64,000 nucleotides of DNA, taken from NCBI GenBank assembly GCA_948099385.1, contig CANUEZ040000020.1, positions 5,674,501 through 5,738,500 of the forward strand. Reading direction: 5' to 3'. Shown one piece after another: positions 46,700 through 56,579 of the stretch. The notes below the pieces were generated by a model. The model was given only the letters and a program-made list of their open reading frames with translations, did not search any database and had not been told where the DNA came from. The position numbers and the translations under genes were made by a program. Positions within the stretch are counted from its first letter, which is position 1; each line of letters starts with the position of its first letter. Source of the DNA: Fasciola hepatica. Lineage: Eukaryota; Platyhelminthes; Trematoda; Plagiorchiida; Fasciolidae.

Positions 46700-47085
46700 A
46701 TCTTGCCTTTTTCCTATTGCCCTCTTTGGAGAACCTATATTGTCAATTCATTGCTTAATAAAAATTTTTCTATTAGATGTTAATTTTTATCTTTCAATAT
46801 AATTCATTCATTTCGGAGTGACCTTTTGGAATTTCGTTCATCGTCATGTTGGTTCCGCCGATCAGGTGACCAAATGCCATCCTCAGGCAACACCACCGGA
46901 TCCGGAGACTTTGGATCCGCTGTCAGAAGCCACGAATTGTTTCAATGTCACAAGGAAACGCAACACAGATGTATTTTAATGTTGGTACCACGTGCGGCGT
47001 ACTCGTTCGCCTACCAGACACCCGAATCGAAGCCTTTCTTGCAAGCGGTTTTCTAGCAGGGCCTCCATGGTGATCAAGCTATCAA
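46700..47085 (+). mobile_element. LTR-like 3' end followed by a gag-start-like segment
   Basis: 46740-46815 is AT-rich with AATAAA (46756) and ends near 'TTCATTTCGGAGTGACC', a layout typical of R-U5 followed by a primer site. A possible LTR start (TGTAGCGG) lies at 46200 after an A/G-rich run. Directly after it the plus strand reads, across frames, 'DPETLDPLSEATNCFNVTRK', which has the feel of a gypsy gag N-terminus. If so this is a second, truncated element arranged in tandem with the first. Much of this is inference. Confidence 0.35.
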
Positions 47086-47281
47086 ACCCTGTCTGTCACT
47101 TGTTTGACTGTGCGTCTCGCGCACGCGGCAACCGCAAGCGCTAATTCTGAGTCAATTCCTCGGCACACGCCGGCACGCGGTCTCCGCGCTCAGGCCCAGT
47201 GGGAATACACGCGGTTGGCACTCCGTGGTCTTTTATTGCTGAATTCCTCGAAGAAAGTGATCATAGAAGCCGAGGACGTGT
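47086..47281 (+). repeat. Direct repeat downstream of Ty3/gypsy relic
   Basis: Partner of 41698-41893, same orientation. It abuts the upstream side of the Penelope-like element. Confidence 0.7.
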
Positions 47282-47703
47282 GTCTTTCACAACTTGCTTG
47301 CGGAACCCATCATGTGATTCCTGTTTGGTTTTCAAAGACGAAATTCTTTCGGCTACGCGAGCCAACCGGAATTTCGCAAAAAATGAAATCTCTTTCGTTG
47401 TCCGTTTATCTATCCCCCAGCCCACCTGCAATCTAAGACGCACGATGCCATCGGAATTATCATCCTGGACGTTTCTCCGTCCATCATTGGTTTATATTAC
47501 CGCTCATCGGCAATTTTTAGAAAACCAGACAAAAGCTTGACCCGAAAGGTTTTGCTTGAGCATTGCATTGATAGGCCATTCATATACATGGAGACTCACG
47601 AATTGAAGTACTTCTGGGGCCTTCCTAGCGAGGAAATTCCGCGACTACGTGTTCTCGACATTTTCCCAGCTGCTAGTTACTACTTGAAAACAGAAATGAA
47701 AAA

Positions 47704-47781
47704 CAGATCGCACGATGAATCCTGGATCATTTAGCTGCACCTTCACAAAGTGCATACGGCATTGGAAGAGATTATTATTAT
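47704..47781 (+). repeat. Penelope-like element, 5' inverted terminal segment
   Basis: About 78 bases from 'CAGATCGCACGATG' through 'GATTATTATTATG' are the reverse complement, at roughly 85% identity, of about 49976-50051. Shared landmarks are 'TCCTGGATCATTT' and 'ACAAAGTGCATA'. Inverted terminal segments of this kind are a known oddity of Penelope-like elements. Confidence 0.7.
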
Positions 47782-47858
47782 GAATTCCTGTGCTGATAAA
47801 GTGCTTCAAACCGGCTTACGTGAGATCAAACGTTTGAAAAAACCCCTTAAATCGTGAA

Positions 47859-48820
47859 ATGTCGGCAGCGTCATTTCCGGAAAATCCGCGGAAATATGTT
47901 CAAAATTTATCCTCTTACCTACTAGACAAGTTACAAATCCAGGCACTTTCGTTTGGCCCTAACATTTGTACTCCACCAAAGAAAATTAACCACATTTCTT
48001 CACAAGCCAACTTTGAAGCGTTCTTCGAACGGACGTCCGTTTTGAAGCCAACAAATGCTGGTTTAAGGCGAAATTGGTTGATTTGGAATGTCAGTATCGA
48101 ACGACAACAGCACAACAACTATCGTTGTTAACGAACAGGCACATTGAAGCTCTCGACAGATTGTAGAAGAATTCTGACATAGTAATCCTGCGTCCAGACA
48201 GGGGATCGAAAGTTGTCATTGTGGATCATTCGTCATACGTGCAAAAAGTGTTAACTATTTTAGAAGATACAACAAGATTCCCGAAGGACCCAACGTCAGA
48301 CGATCCAAGTGAACTGAAATAGCGAATTAACACGGAACTGCGAACTCCAGTCCTAGCGGGCCTTATTCGCGAGTCAACAGCCAAGTCACCGAGACACAGA
48401 GGGAGCCAAACACCACAACTGTATGGCCTACCAAAAGTAAACAAAACAGATATACCAATGCGGCCAATCTTACTAATGGTCAACTCTCCATGACACAAAC
48501 TGGCAAAATGGTTAGCCAAGTTACTGAAGCCAGTCAGAGACAAGGTTGCGAACCATGCAGTGAAAGACAGTTTCGAAATGTGTAACCTATTGCAAAAAGA
48601 AAATATCCAGAACCGACATATGCTTACTATGGATATTACCTCACTATTTACAAATATATCACTGGAAGAAACTATCGATCTTATACGTCAAATAATCGGA
48701 AAGTAAAATATTCATATTGGACTACCGAATACCAAATCGACACGTTTACTATTATTATGTACATCTTATGCGAAGTTCCGCTTTCTGAATGAAGGATATC
48801 GATAAATTGACGGGGGTGCC
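47859..48820 (+). pseudogene. PLE N-terminal domain and RT fingers, with stops
   Basis: Begins 'NLSSYLLDKLQIQALSFGPN' (family 'NLSxxxLTxxxxxLLxKGLxF'), then after stops 'DIVILRPDRGSKVVIVDHSS' (family 'DIVIxxADKGNxVVVMD'), 'PQLYGLPKVNK', 'PMRPILLMVNSP' (family 'PLRPIVSxxGSP') and 'LTMDITSLFTNISLEETI' (motif A with Asp). Stops occur near 48129, 48163, 48318, 48492, 48704 and 48808. Most are single-base changes in otherwise readable protein, so decay is recent relative to the gypsy relic. Confidence 0.85.
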
Positions 48821-49663
48821 ATGGGCAGTCCATTGGGCCATATTCTGGAGGATATTTTTATTGCTCACTTAGAAGACAAAATGGAGAACAAAATATCCGA
48901 CATGATACTCTATCGCCGTTACGTGGATGATATTTTTGTCATCAAAAAGAGCAAACAAAAAGATGAAGATTTGCATGCCTTGCTTAATAATCTACACCTA
49001 AATATAAAGCTGACAATCCACAATGAGGAAAATGACACCATAAGCTTCTTAGACATTAAAATTTTCCGCGGAAAAGATGATTCAATCAGGAGGTCCGTTT
49101 ATCATAAAGACACATGGTCGGGGCAATATCTCCACTTCAGCAGCCTCGTCCCGATAAAGTACAAGATAAACACAGAGAGAACACTGTTCTGCAGAGCACA
49201 GAAGATTTGCAGGGCGGACACTTTGGATGAGGAAATAGATCAAGTCACTAAAATTCTGACGGAAAATGGATACCCAACATCACTCTTGGCAAAGTGTCGT
49301 CACCTGAAACCAAGAAAGGATATTTCAACCACAGTGTCTAAGATGGAAGTATATCTTAAACTCCCCTACATGGGTGACAATTTAAGTGATTTGATCAAAA
49401 AACGCTTGGAATCAGCTGTCAGCCGCACCTACTATGCAGCCGATCCGGTGATTATATTCACAACTAATCGGTTAACTGGGCCATCGATGAAAGAACCCTT
49501 GCTTATTCAAGCGAAATCAAACTGCGTATACCAATTCAAATGTGAGTGTTCAGCCACCTACATAGGCAGAACGGAAAGGCAGTCACGTCATCGAATGGCT
49601 GAACACATTCCAGTGTGGCCTCAGAAGACAATGAGCAGCGATTTCCCCACAACTGCATCATAA
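48821..49663 (+). pseudogene. PLE RT palm and GIY-YIG endonuclease
   Basis: 280 open codons. 'AMGSPLGHILEDIFIAHLE' is motif B, 'LYRRYVDDIFVIKK' is motif C with YVDD intact, and 'TISFLDIKIFR' follows (family 'LPFLDVLI'). Near residue 245 'CVYQFKCECSATYIGRTERQ' holds the GIY-YIG start (family 'GVYxIxCxxCxxxYIGxT'). The frame ends at 49663, but out of frame the next 200 bases continue 'IAGHIYKTKHCVNASQAFKV' and 'EALSIHAHKPELC', which carries the catalytic Glu of the nuclease. So a late frameshift truncates the endonuclease. Confidence 0.9.
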
Positions 49664-49975
49664 ACTGAGCAAAGGTCATTCAGATCATCAATTGCTGGAC
49701 ATATTTACAAGACTAAACATTGCGTCAACGCAAGCCAAGCGTTCAAAGTGATATACTCGACCACCAGTACCACACTTTTGAGATACATGGAGGCCCTGTC
49801 GATCCATGCACACAAACCTGAACTTTGCAAACAACGCGGAGTTGTAATCAATTTATCATTGCCGTGGTAATGAGGAGTGATAATAGTTGTGTGATCATCC
49901 GATAGACATGTATGAATGTGAGCGTCATGTGATTTTGCCTTTGTTTATAGACATTTCGTTCATTTATTTTGCTAT

Positions 49976-50051
49976 AAAAATAATCACTTCGACTGCAGTA
50001 TGCACTTTGTAAAAATGCAGCGAAATGATCCAGGATACATCGTGCAATCTA
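49976..50051 (-). repeat. Penelope-like element, 3' inverted terminal segment
   Basis: Inverted partner of 47704-47781, about 110 bases after the coding end (49870). Confidence 0.7.
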
Positions 50052-50059
50052 TGTTTTTG

Positions 50060-51540
50060 AATTCTGTTTTTCAAATTTGTAACGGGGAAGTTTGTTTCTT
50101 AATTATTCTTTACCGATTTTGAATCCGCCGTAGAGCGATTAAGGAGTCTTTTAGGTCGGCGCTTTTCCGGGGTTTAGTTAAGCAGTTTTCTTCAATGTCC
50201 ATTTTACCCAGCAGTTCCTAAGTTTCAGCTTCCTTAAAATATATTTGGTACCTTGATGTGACTAAACCGAACAGAGGGTTTGCCCAGCACCTCTTCTAGA
50301 AACCGATAAATACTTGGAAAGGACTTTATTCGGTAGTTGGGGGGGGTGTAAATTTATCAGTACGGGAGAAGGACTCAAGAGAGAATTCCCCAAAGGACAA
50401 ACTGAAGTTGGAACTGACACAGAATAGCTTCACTGCAAGTGCGAGAATCGCAACTTATACTGCTTGTCTTGGCGACGCCGGTATATGTGCTGACCAATAG
50501 CAGGATCCCATCCAATTTCTAGGCCAGCTTTTGAGATGGTAGAAGCCGAACCTGCGGATTTATCATCCATCTTTTCTGGCGGAAAGTCAAACTCACATAT
50601 GTGAGAGAAGCCAAAATTCCAGAAGAGAATAGCACGATGGGTAAACTAATTGAAGAGAGGAAAAAGGAACAGAAAAGAAGTAAACGAAAAAATTCGGTGG
50701 AACAGGAGTGAGAATAATGATAGATAAACAGAAAAGCCAAAGGGAAAAAGTAAAAAAAATAATTTTTAGAAAAAGAGAAAATGCCAGTAAAAACGAGAAA
50801 AATAATAATAAATAATTTTTTGAAATCTACAAGGGTCCTTTGTTTGTCAGTCTCTTCTGCGACCTTATTTCCAGGCTAATGTGCAACTCGCAAACCATCC
50901 ACCGGAGCTCAAGGGGGAAAAGGAGCACTCCGGCCGGAGAAAAACGGATCTCCAACAATCGAAAACAAACTCATCTCAACTGAAGAAGCCAAGGAAGGCG
51001 AGTATGTTGGCGGAGAGCCTTACGAGTAGGCAAGTAACCTGTGGAACCAGAGGAAGTTAAGCTAAAGTGCGGGCTCATTTGCACTGTGGTACCCGACTTT
51101 CAACCGTTGAAAGATCTCGCGTAAATCTATGTGGAACGTCATCTACTCCGCTCCCTTTATTTCTGTGTTCCCTTGTCTAAGTGGCCGGTAGACCCCGCGA
51201 CGATAATCGCGCTGGTCGAACAATATTTTTTAAAGAAAGGAAACAAAAGGGACAGCCCCAAGAAATCACCTGCAAGGCCTCTAAAAGCTGCAATGCCTGA
51301 GATGGGGGTGGATAATCCAGGCCGCAAAAGGCGATGTTCCTTAGACTTCTGGGCTGGTACATGCTGCAACATTTGCTTGCTCTGGTTCCGTTTGGAGTGA
51401 GGCAAGATACAAAAGTTTTCCTGATTACTTCAAAGGAGCCATAATATTCGGCTTTGGGTGGGCTGCGATGGGCAGGAAAGTGCCCAGAGAGTCTCACTCT
51501 AGGCCTGGCGAGTTGATGGTAAAACGTCGTATGCATACGT
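50060..51540. other. No recognisable gene
   Basis: Mostly purine-rich on the plus strand, with an A-rich stretch at 50720-50830 and a G run at 50339-50346. An 89-codon frame at 51131-51400 and an opposed 119-codon frame have no motif. Confidence 0.5.
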
Positions 51541-51919
51541 TGTTAAGTACGTGTGCGAAAATCCTCCCCAGCCACTGTCACACACTCGTATTGTTCAGAC
51601 TGTGCTCCTCATCTTAGTGACCTTTGACAAAGTACAGCACGCATCAACCGCTAAACTTGAACATTTGCCTTTCTTTTGCTCATGTGTTGCGGCATATTTT
51701 TGATTCGCACTTAGACTGCCGTGACGGTGGCACCTGAAAGTGACCTTTGCTAAAATCTGTCCCAAGTTACTTAACGTTGTGGCCGTACAGCTGAGGTTTA
51801 TACATAATTCATATGAGTATAGTTTGTTATTTCAGTACCACTGAATCAGCGAATCAATCTTGACCTGACTTTGGGATACGGTAGTCGAGCCACGCGTTGC
51901 TCGCGGAATAACCGTCACA
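51541..51919 (+). mobile_element. Diverged Bel/Pao LTR, full length
   Basis: Runs from TGTTAAGTACGTGTG to a terminal GTCACA, 379 bases. It aligns end to end with the reverse complement of the 383-bp LTR at 55171-55553, including the last 90 bases ('CGAATCAATCTTG...') that are missing in the inverted arms. I see no Bel/Pao coding sequence downstream in this orientation, so it is likely a solo LTR or the remnant of a lost element. Confidence 0.75.
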
Positions 51920-52540
51920 GGGATACGGAAAAGCATCAGTTACGGCACCGAGTGCCGATAGATTACGGAAAAACACTTCAACGGGGGACGCCAACTGGTT
52001 ATTGTGGATTAAAAATGGACAGTGGCACCAACTTTGCAGGAGAGTGAATACGTCGATAGTGGCTGTAGTCTTAGTCGGGGGGAGTGGACATGACTGCAGA
52101 TGGGACTGGAAATTAGGCGGGTACGAATCTTACGTAATGCGGGTAAAATGGATTATGCCAAAATGAGTGGTCTGTTTGTATAAGCAATCAGTTTGCGCCA
52201 AGAAAGGTTGGAGATAAGCAGATGTAAGATGCAAGTACTAAAATTTCATAAATGAAGCAGGAAGTACTCACTGGGCGCGTGAGGCAGAGTGATGATGGAA
52301 ACACGGAAGGCATGCTCAAGGAGTAACCGAATGAAAGAAGATAAGCTGAGTGCTATGATTGGCGCAGCTAGGCGAGAATAAAAACAGTGGTTTCGTAATC
52401 CACGAACGACGCCAGTGGGCAGGACTAACCACGTGTTGGACACCCAGTCTGAAAACCATTAAGGGGGAAGGAGGTGAGATCCTTCACTCAAGTGATTGGT
52501 ACGAAGCGTGGCAAGGCGCAGCTTATTTCAAATTCTGCTA
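51920..52540. other. Segment absent from the inverted arms
   Basis: About 620 bases, plus the final LTR part, lie here between two blocks that touch each other in the arms (5340/5333). No gene or terminal repeat is visible, so deletion in the arm lineage is as likely as insertion here. Confidence 0.5.
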
Positions 52541-52673
52541 TAAACTGTTCGAGGGAACCGACACCTGAGAGACGATTTACAATGTGGAACTGGAATGGAG
52601 GAGATACGACTTCGAAGAGAGCAGTAGCTCAGCAAGCTTGGGGGACAATGAGCAAGTTGTGAATACAGGGAGA
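52541..52673 (+). repeat. Copy of the arms' 131-bp segment
   Basis: Aligns to 5333-5463 with few differences, ending at 'GTTGTGAATACAGGG'. Confidence 0.8.
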
Positions 52674-54850
52674 TGGACAGTTTGAATAAGATTGTCAAAG
52701 TCATCGAGATGCGACGGATCCCCAGTGGATCAAGATTGAACGGCTCACAATGCCAACGATGGGTCATGGCAGAAGCCGCTCCAGCCAGTTTTTTAATGGA
52801 AGTGCACTCAAGATTATCCAGAGTAATTAGGGCTCATCGGGACGAGGTGGAGGAGCAAAGTTTATACGAAGTTCGAAGGTGAATGATATAGGCGCACAGT
52901 CGACTGTGCAGCAGCTAGAAGCACCGAATAACGAGGCCGATGAGTCCTTTGATTTTGATGAATTCAAAGATGGTCTGCCAGGGAAGATTACAAGAATCGA
53001 AGTGGCAAAATCAAATGTTGGATATCTCGAGGTTGGTAGGTATGGGGTTTCCATCGAGGGCAGTGGCACTTGGAGGTAACTGGCGCTTGTAGGATGGTAG
53101 AGAACCTTTGGATGCAGGGAATTCATTTTGCCCCAATTTGGATCAAACGTCAGACGAGTTAAGGTCTTGTTGGGTGTTCCCTAGAGCAGGTGGCAGACTT
53201 CCCACTGGAAAGGAGTGCACGATTTTGATGATATTCGCAAATAGAAATGGAGTGCCATAGCCGATTACGAAAAGGATATCATGCATACGTACTCAGGAAA
53301 CAATGTTCCAAGAACACTGCCTTGAATCACAACGATTGCTCTATGAGCTGCGGAACACGAGTCACCATAGATTAGTACCTCTCGGGAGCAAGGGGACAGT
53401 TAAAAGCTCACCTACGATAGCAGCGAGTCAACTACACCCAGGAAGGTGAGTTTGATTGAAAGGTGCTGTTGAAGTAGCCTGTGGGAAGCTTTTGGTGGAT
53501 CTAGGAACAGGAAGGTCGAGTACATCCATCTTCAGTAGCCGAGGTTAGGGCTTACAAGCAGTCGATATGAAAAGACGGAAATGACCGCCGTTTCAAGAAA
53601 CCGTGCTGACCGGGATATTGTCCTTTAGGCAGGAGATATAGAACTATTTGAGACTTTAGGTTTGGCTCGATAATTTTGCATACCACAGAGGTGTGGCTAG
53701 TCGGATTATGGCCATCAGGGTGGTGCTGTGAGCCCTTTTTAAATCGAGATATGCAAGCGGAGGTTTTTCACTGCTGTGGGATTACACTATGACTGAAGAA
53801 AAAAGTAAATAGGTTGGGTTGCAGAAAAACACTGCTGGGGCCAAAGAAACTGAAAAGGTCTGCCGGTATCTATTCAGGCCCAGGTTTTGGTGACGGCCTA
53901 TTCTTGATGATCAAATTTTGTATTTCACACGTCGTAAAATAGACGGTGGAGACCGTGGAAATAAACGTAGAAGGGATCGCAAGAGAAAAATAGGAGCACA
54001 TCATACACGCGGGGAGAAATGGCAGCTGAACGCTTCTGAGGTCAGCGCTGGTGAGTGGATTGTGGTGGAGCCGCATACAAGAAAACTGGGTGAATTATTG
54101 CTAGGGCTTAGAGATCTCGTACCCAGCGGATCGGATGGATGCCCAATTTCGGCAGGGTGCCCTGGGGTGAAGGTCATCTTTTTCCTCAGATGCATTTCAG
54201 TGAAGCTACTGGATCCCGGATTATTCCTATCGATATGCAAAAGAATGAGAGGCCTTTTGTTTGTTAGTACTTGCGCTGCGGTCGTAAAATCTTGACCACA
54301 GTTCTCGATATTCCTGAGATCCGGCGACGAGAGAGTGGGTGGAGATACAACTAGCGCCACCAATGTAGCTGCTGATGTTAGTATAAAAAAGTCAGCTGCA
54401 CTCCGAGCGCCTTGAGCCAGAAAAAGTGCATTCCAGACTTCAGAGAAAGCCACGTTTGGCAGCAGATTTCAGTTACGGCGACCACAAGGGTAGACGAATT
54501 TAACAAAACGGGGGTAATTAGTGGGCGATTGAAAGTACGCATGACAGCCTTAGGCTCATTTGGTCAGTTCCAAACTGAAATGATTTATGCGCAGGTGGGC
54601 CGTGAGGCCGTGGGACCTTAAATGTTCGAGCCTCCGCTTTATCCACCTGCGCCCTGACAGAGAGCAGCGGATTCCGGGGCCAAAGGCGTAGGTGAAAGAG
54701 TAATGATCTTGGTCGTTCTGAGAAAATGAAAGATTTCCGGTACCACTTTGGTCTTTTTCTCGGTACGATCTTTTCTACCGTTTGACATAGACTTCATTGC
54801 TTTGTTCGGTTGCGTACTTTTTGCCGGACTGGCTTTCCAGAGGTTTCCTT
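52674..54850. other. Purine-rich stretch with a possible CR1 ORF1 remnant
   Basis: No firm gene. On the minus strand a 150-codon Ser/Pro/Thr-rich frame (54453-54001) contains 'RKKMTFTPGHPAEI', reminiscent of 'PRSIEFTPGKLSPL' in the CR1-like ORF1 near 26500. Its composition also matches, and another minus frame (53126-52827) is Pro/Ser-rich. This may be a decayed ORF1 in minus orientation, but the alignment is short. Confidence 0.3.
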
Positions 54851-54856
54851 CGGGCT

Positions 54857-55047
54857 CGTTTTGAATCAATTCCACTTTCGGTTCTTTGCCGATTGTGCGC
54901 GCTGGCAGTTCGCTTTCTGCTCAGCCGTTGCGTTTATTTTCATTGGGTGTTTTGCTCGTATCGGTACTCGTTCGGTACCACAATACATAGAGCGCACATT
55001 CATATTTGCCAACCGAGTTGAGTGTTCTTTGTTGTCTGATAGAGGAG
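54857..55047 (+). repeat. Promoter-like repeat, copy B
   Basis: Partner of 38247-38436. Ends some 120 bases before the Bel/Pao LTR at 55171. Confidence 0.6.
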
Positions 55048-55170
55048 GTGGTAAACTCCATATCATAGAACAATGGAGTTACGTAGCCTCATAGTTAGTT
55101 ACCGAAGGACAGGTGTTCTGTGGGGCCAATACAATGGCTCGGCCATCACACAGACGGACCTGACTTAGCT

Positions 55171-55553
55171 TGTAACGGATATTCCCAGTGTGAGTAACTA
55201 GTAGCCAATTCGAACGAATCCCATAACCAGAACAAGATTGATTCGTAGTTCCAGCGGTACTGGATCAACAAGTTATACGCATGCAAATATGTACAAACCT
55301 CAAGTGTACGGCCACAACGTCTAACAACGAGGACCAGAGTTTAACAAGGGCCAATGTCAGGTACCACCGTCAGGGCAGTCCAAGTTCGAATCAAAATTAT
55401 GCCACTTCACGCGAGCAAAATGCAAGCAAATGTTGAAGTGTAATGATTGATGCATGTTGCACTTGTTCCAAGGTCAATACAATGAAGAGCACAGTCTCAA
55501 CAATACAAGTATATGGCAACGGCTGGGGAAGATTTCCACACATGTAGGTTACA
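55171..55553 (-). mobile_element. Bel/Pao element 2: 3' LTR
   Basis: 383 bases bounded by TGTAAC...GTTACA on the plus strand, the same length as the LTR at 61489-61871. Over the first 352 bases the two differ at five positions; in the last 31 bases they differ at eight. On the minus strand a purine-rich 'GATGGGTGG' lies directly upstream of its TG, as a polypurine tract should. The flanking 5 bases (TAGCT here, CAGCC at the other end) match at three positions, a possible decayed target duplication. Confidence 0.9.
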
Positions 55554-56225
55554 CCACCCATCAAGTCCTCCCATGAAACGGCCATCTTCCAAGGAGTAAA
55601 CAGTGTTACTGTTTCGCCCTAACCCACCTAGGCCCTGAGTCGGTGCATACTTAGGTCGCTATGGGCTTCATCTATCGTTGGCCAGTTGGAGACATGCATT
55701 TTTCCTAAGCTTAAGCTCCATCTCTCAACATCCTGTAGTTTCTTCTAGTAATAATGAGACGTTATCCGTATAAAAAAGGGCTTTGATGTGATCGAGGTGT
55801 GTAGACAGATTACGGAACGTGCAGGAAAGGGCTGTCTAACAAGGGTAACGTACACGGCAACATGAACATTGAGAATTCTTGATGAAAAATCCAGATGGCT
55901 ACAGGGTACTCCAACATCAGGGGCTCAAAGCGTGGTGTTATCACATTCGAAGTATGTTTGACTCACGGGTTGTATCCACTTGAACACGGGATGAATAATG
56001 ATAAAAATAGGTTTCGGGAAAAGAGATATTTATAAAAACGGTCAACTAGTGCATGTTCAAGAGTTTCCGCTGCTTCACAAACAATGTCGTGTCGTGTGCC
56101 TAATTGGAGTTTCGACAAAGAAATCCATGGTAAATCGTGAATACCGTGTGAAAATAGACACAAATATGCTTCAAAGACGGCGTGGAGGGTTGGGACATAC
56201 GGGAGAATGCGTGAGGAATAGATAA
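55554..56225 (-). other. Bel/Pao 2: region between integrase tail and 3' LTR
   Basis: No coding motif. Frames of 75-92 codons overlap on both strands (55963-56241). Presumably 3' untranslated sequence of the element. Confidence 0.5.
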
Positions 56226-56229
56226 ATAA

Positions 56230-56560
56230 ATTCAGCCTCATTTGGTATCGGCAGACCTGGTTTTGGCTTGGTCTGTAGCGTCGACTTCGCCCTCGACGTT
56301 GTCACCTTCAAGCAGACATACCTTACGGATATCTCGCAATACGTCTCCTTTGGTCGTTCTCACCACCACCGTGCGCACGAGGCCATCGATTTCTGTGCGG
56401 CAGTCATTGATCACTCTAACCGACTAATCGTCTTTATGTACGTGGCTCTCCACGAGGATGACTACATCGCCACGTCTGAACAACCTCTCTTTGGGGATCC
56501 ACTTTTGTCGACGCTGTACGTTCAGTAAGTACTCCCCCGTCCAAAGTTTCTGAAGACCTA
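56230..56560 (-). pseudogene. Bel/Pao 2: integrase C-terminal (DUF5641-like) domain
   Basis: The minus strand reads 'QRRQKWIPKERLFRRGDVV' (family 'RxKWxxxxRNLxxGDVVLV'), then, across a shift, 'VRVINDCRTEIDGLVRTVVV' (family 'ARVxExxPGxDGxVRxVxV') and 'RTTKGDVLRDIRKVCLLE' (family 'RTxxGxxxRPVxKLxLLP'). A clear C-terminal tail of a Bel/Pao integrase. Confidence 0.8.
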
Positions 56561-56579
56561 AGCCAGGTGGTTCACTTGT

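Larger units (their letters stand above)
47704..50055 (+). mobile_element. Penelope-like retroelement with GIY-YIG endonuclease
   Basis: Bounded by the inverted segments at 47704-47781 and 49976-50051. The plus-strand coding order is a PLE N-terminal domain, RT core and C-terminal GIY-YIG endonuclease. At least five stops and a few frame changes lie before 48821; the last 280 codons are open. Members of this class are known to prime on broken or nicked ends and are distinct from LTR and LINE elements. Confidence 0.85.

Noticed and set aside
55390..55410. 'GTTCGAATC' resembling a tRNA T-arm (also at 61708).
   Set aside because: It lies inside the Bel/Pao LTR, and no acceptor or anticodon arm can be folded around it.
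56268..56528. 86-codon plus-strand frame.
   Set aside because: The minus strand here reads a clear DUF5641-type integrase tail.
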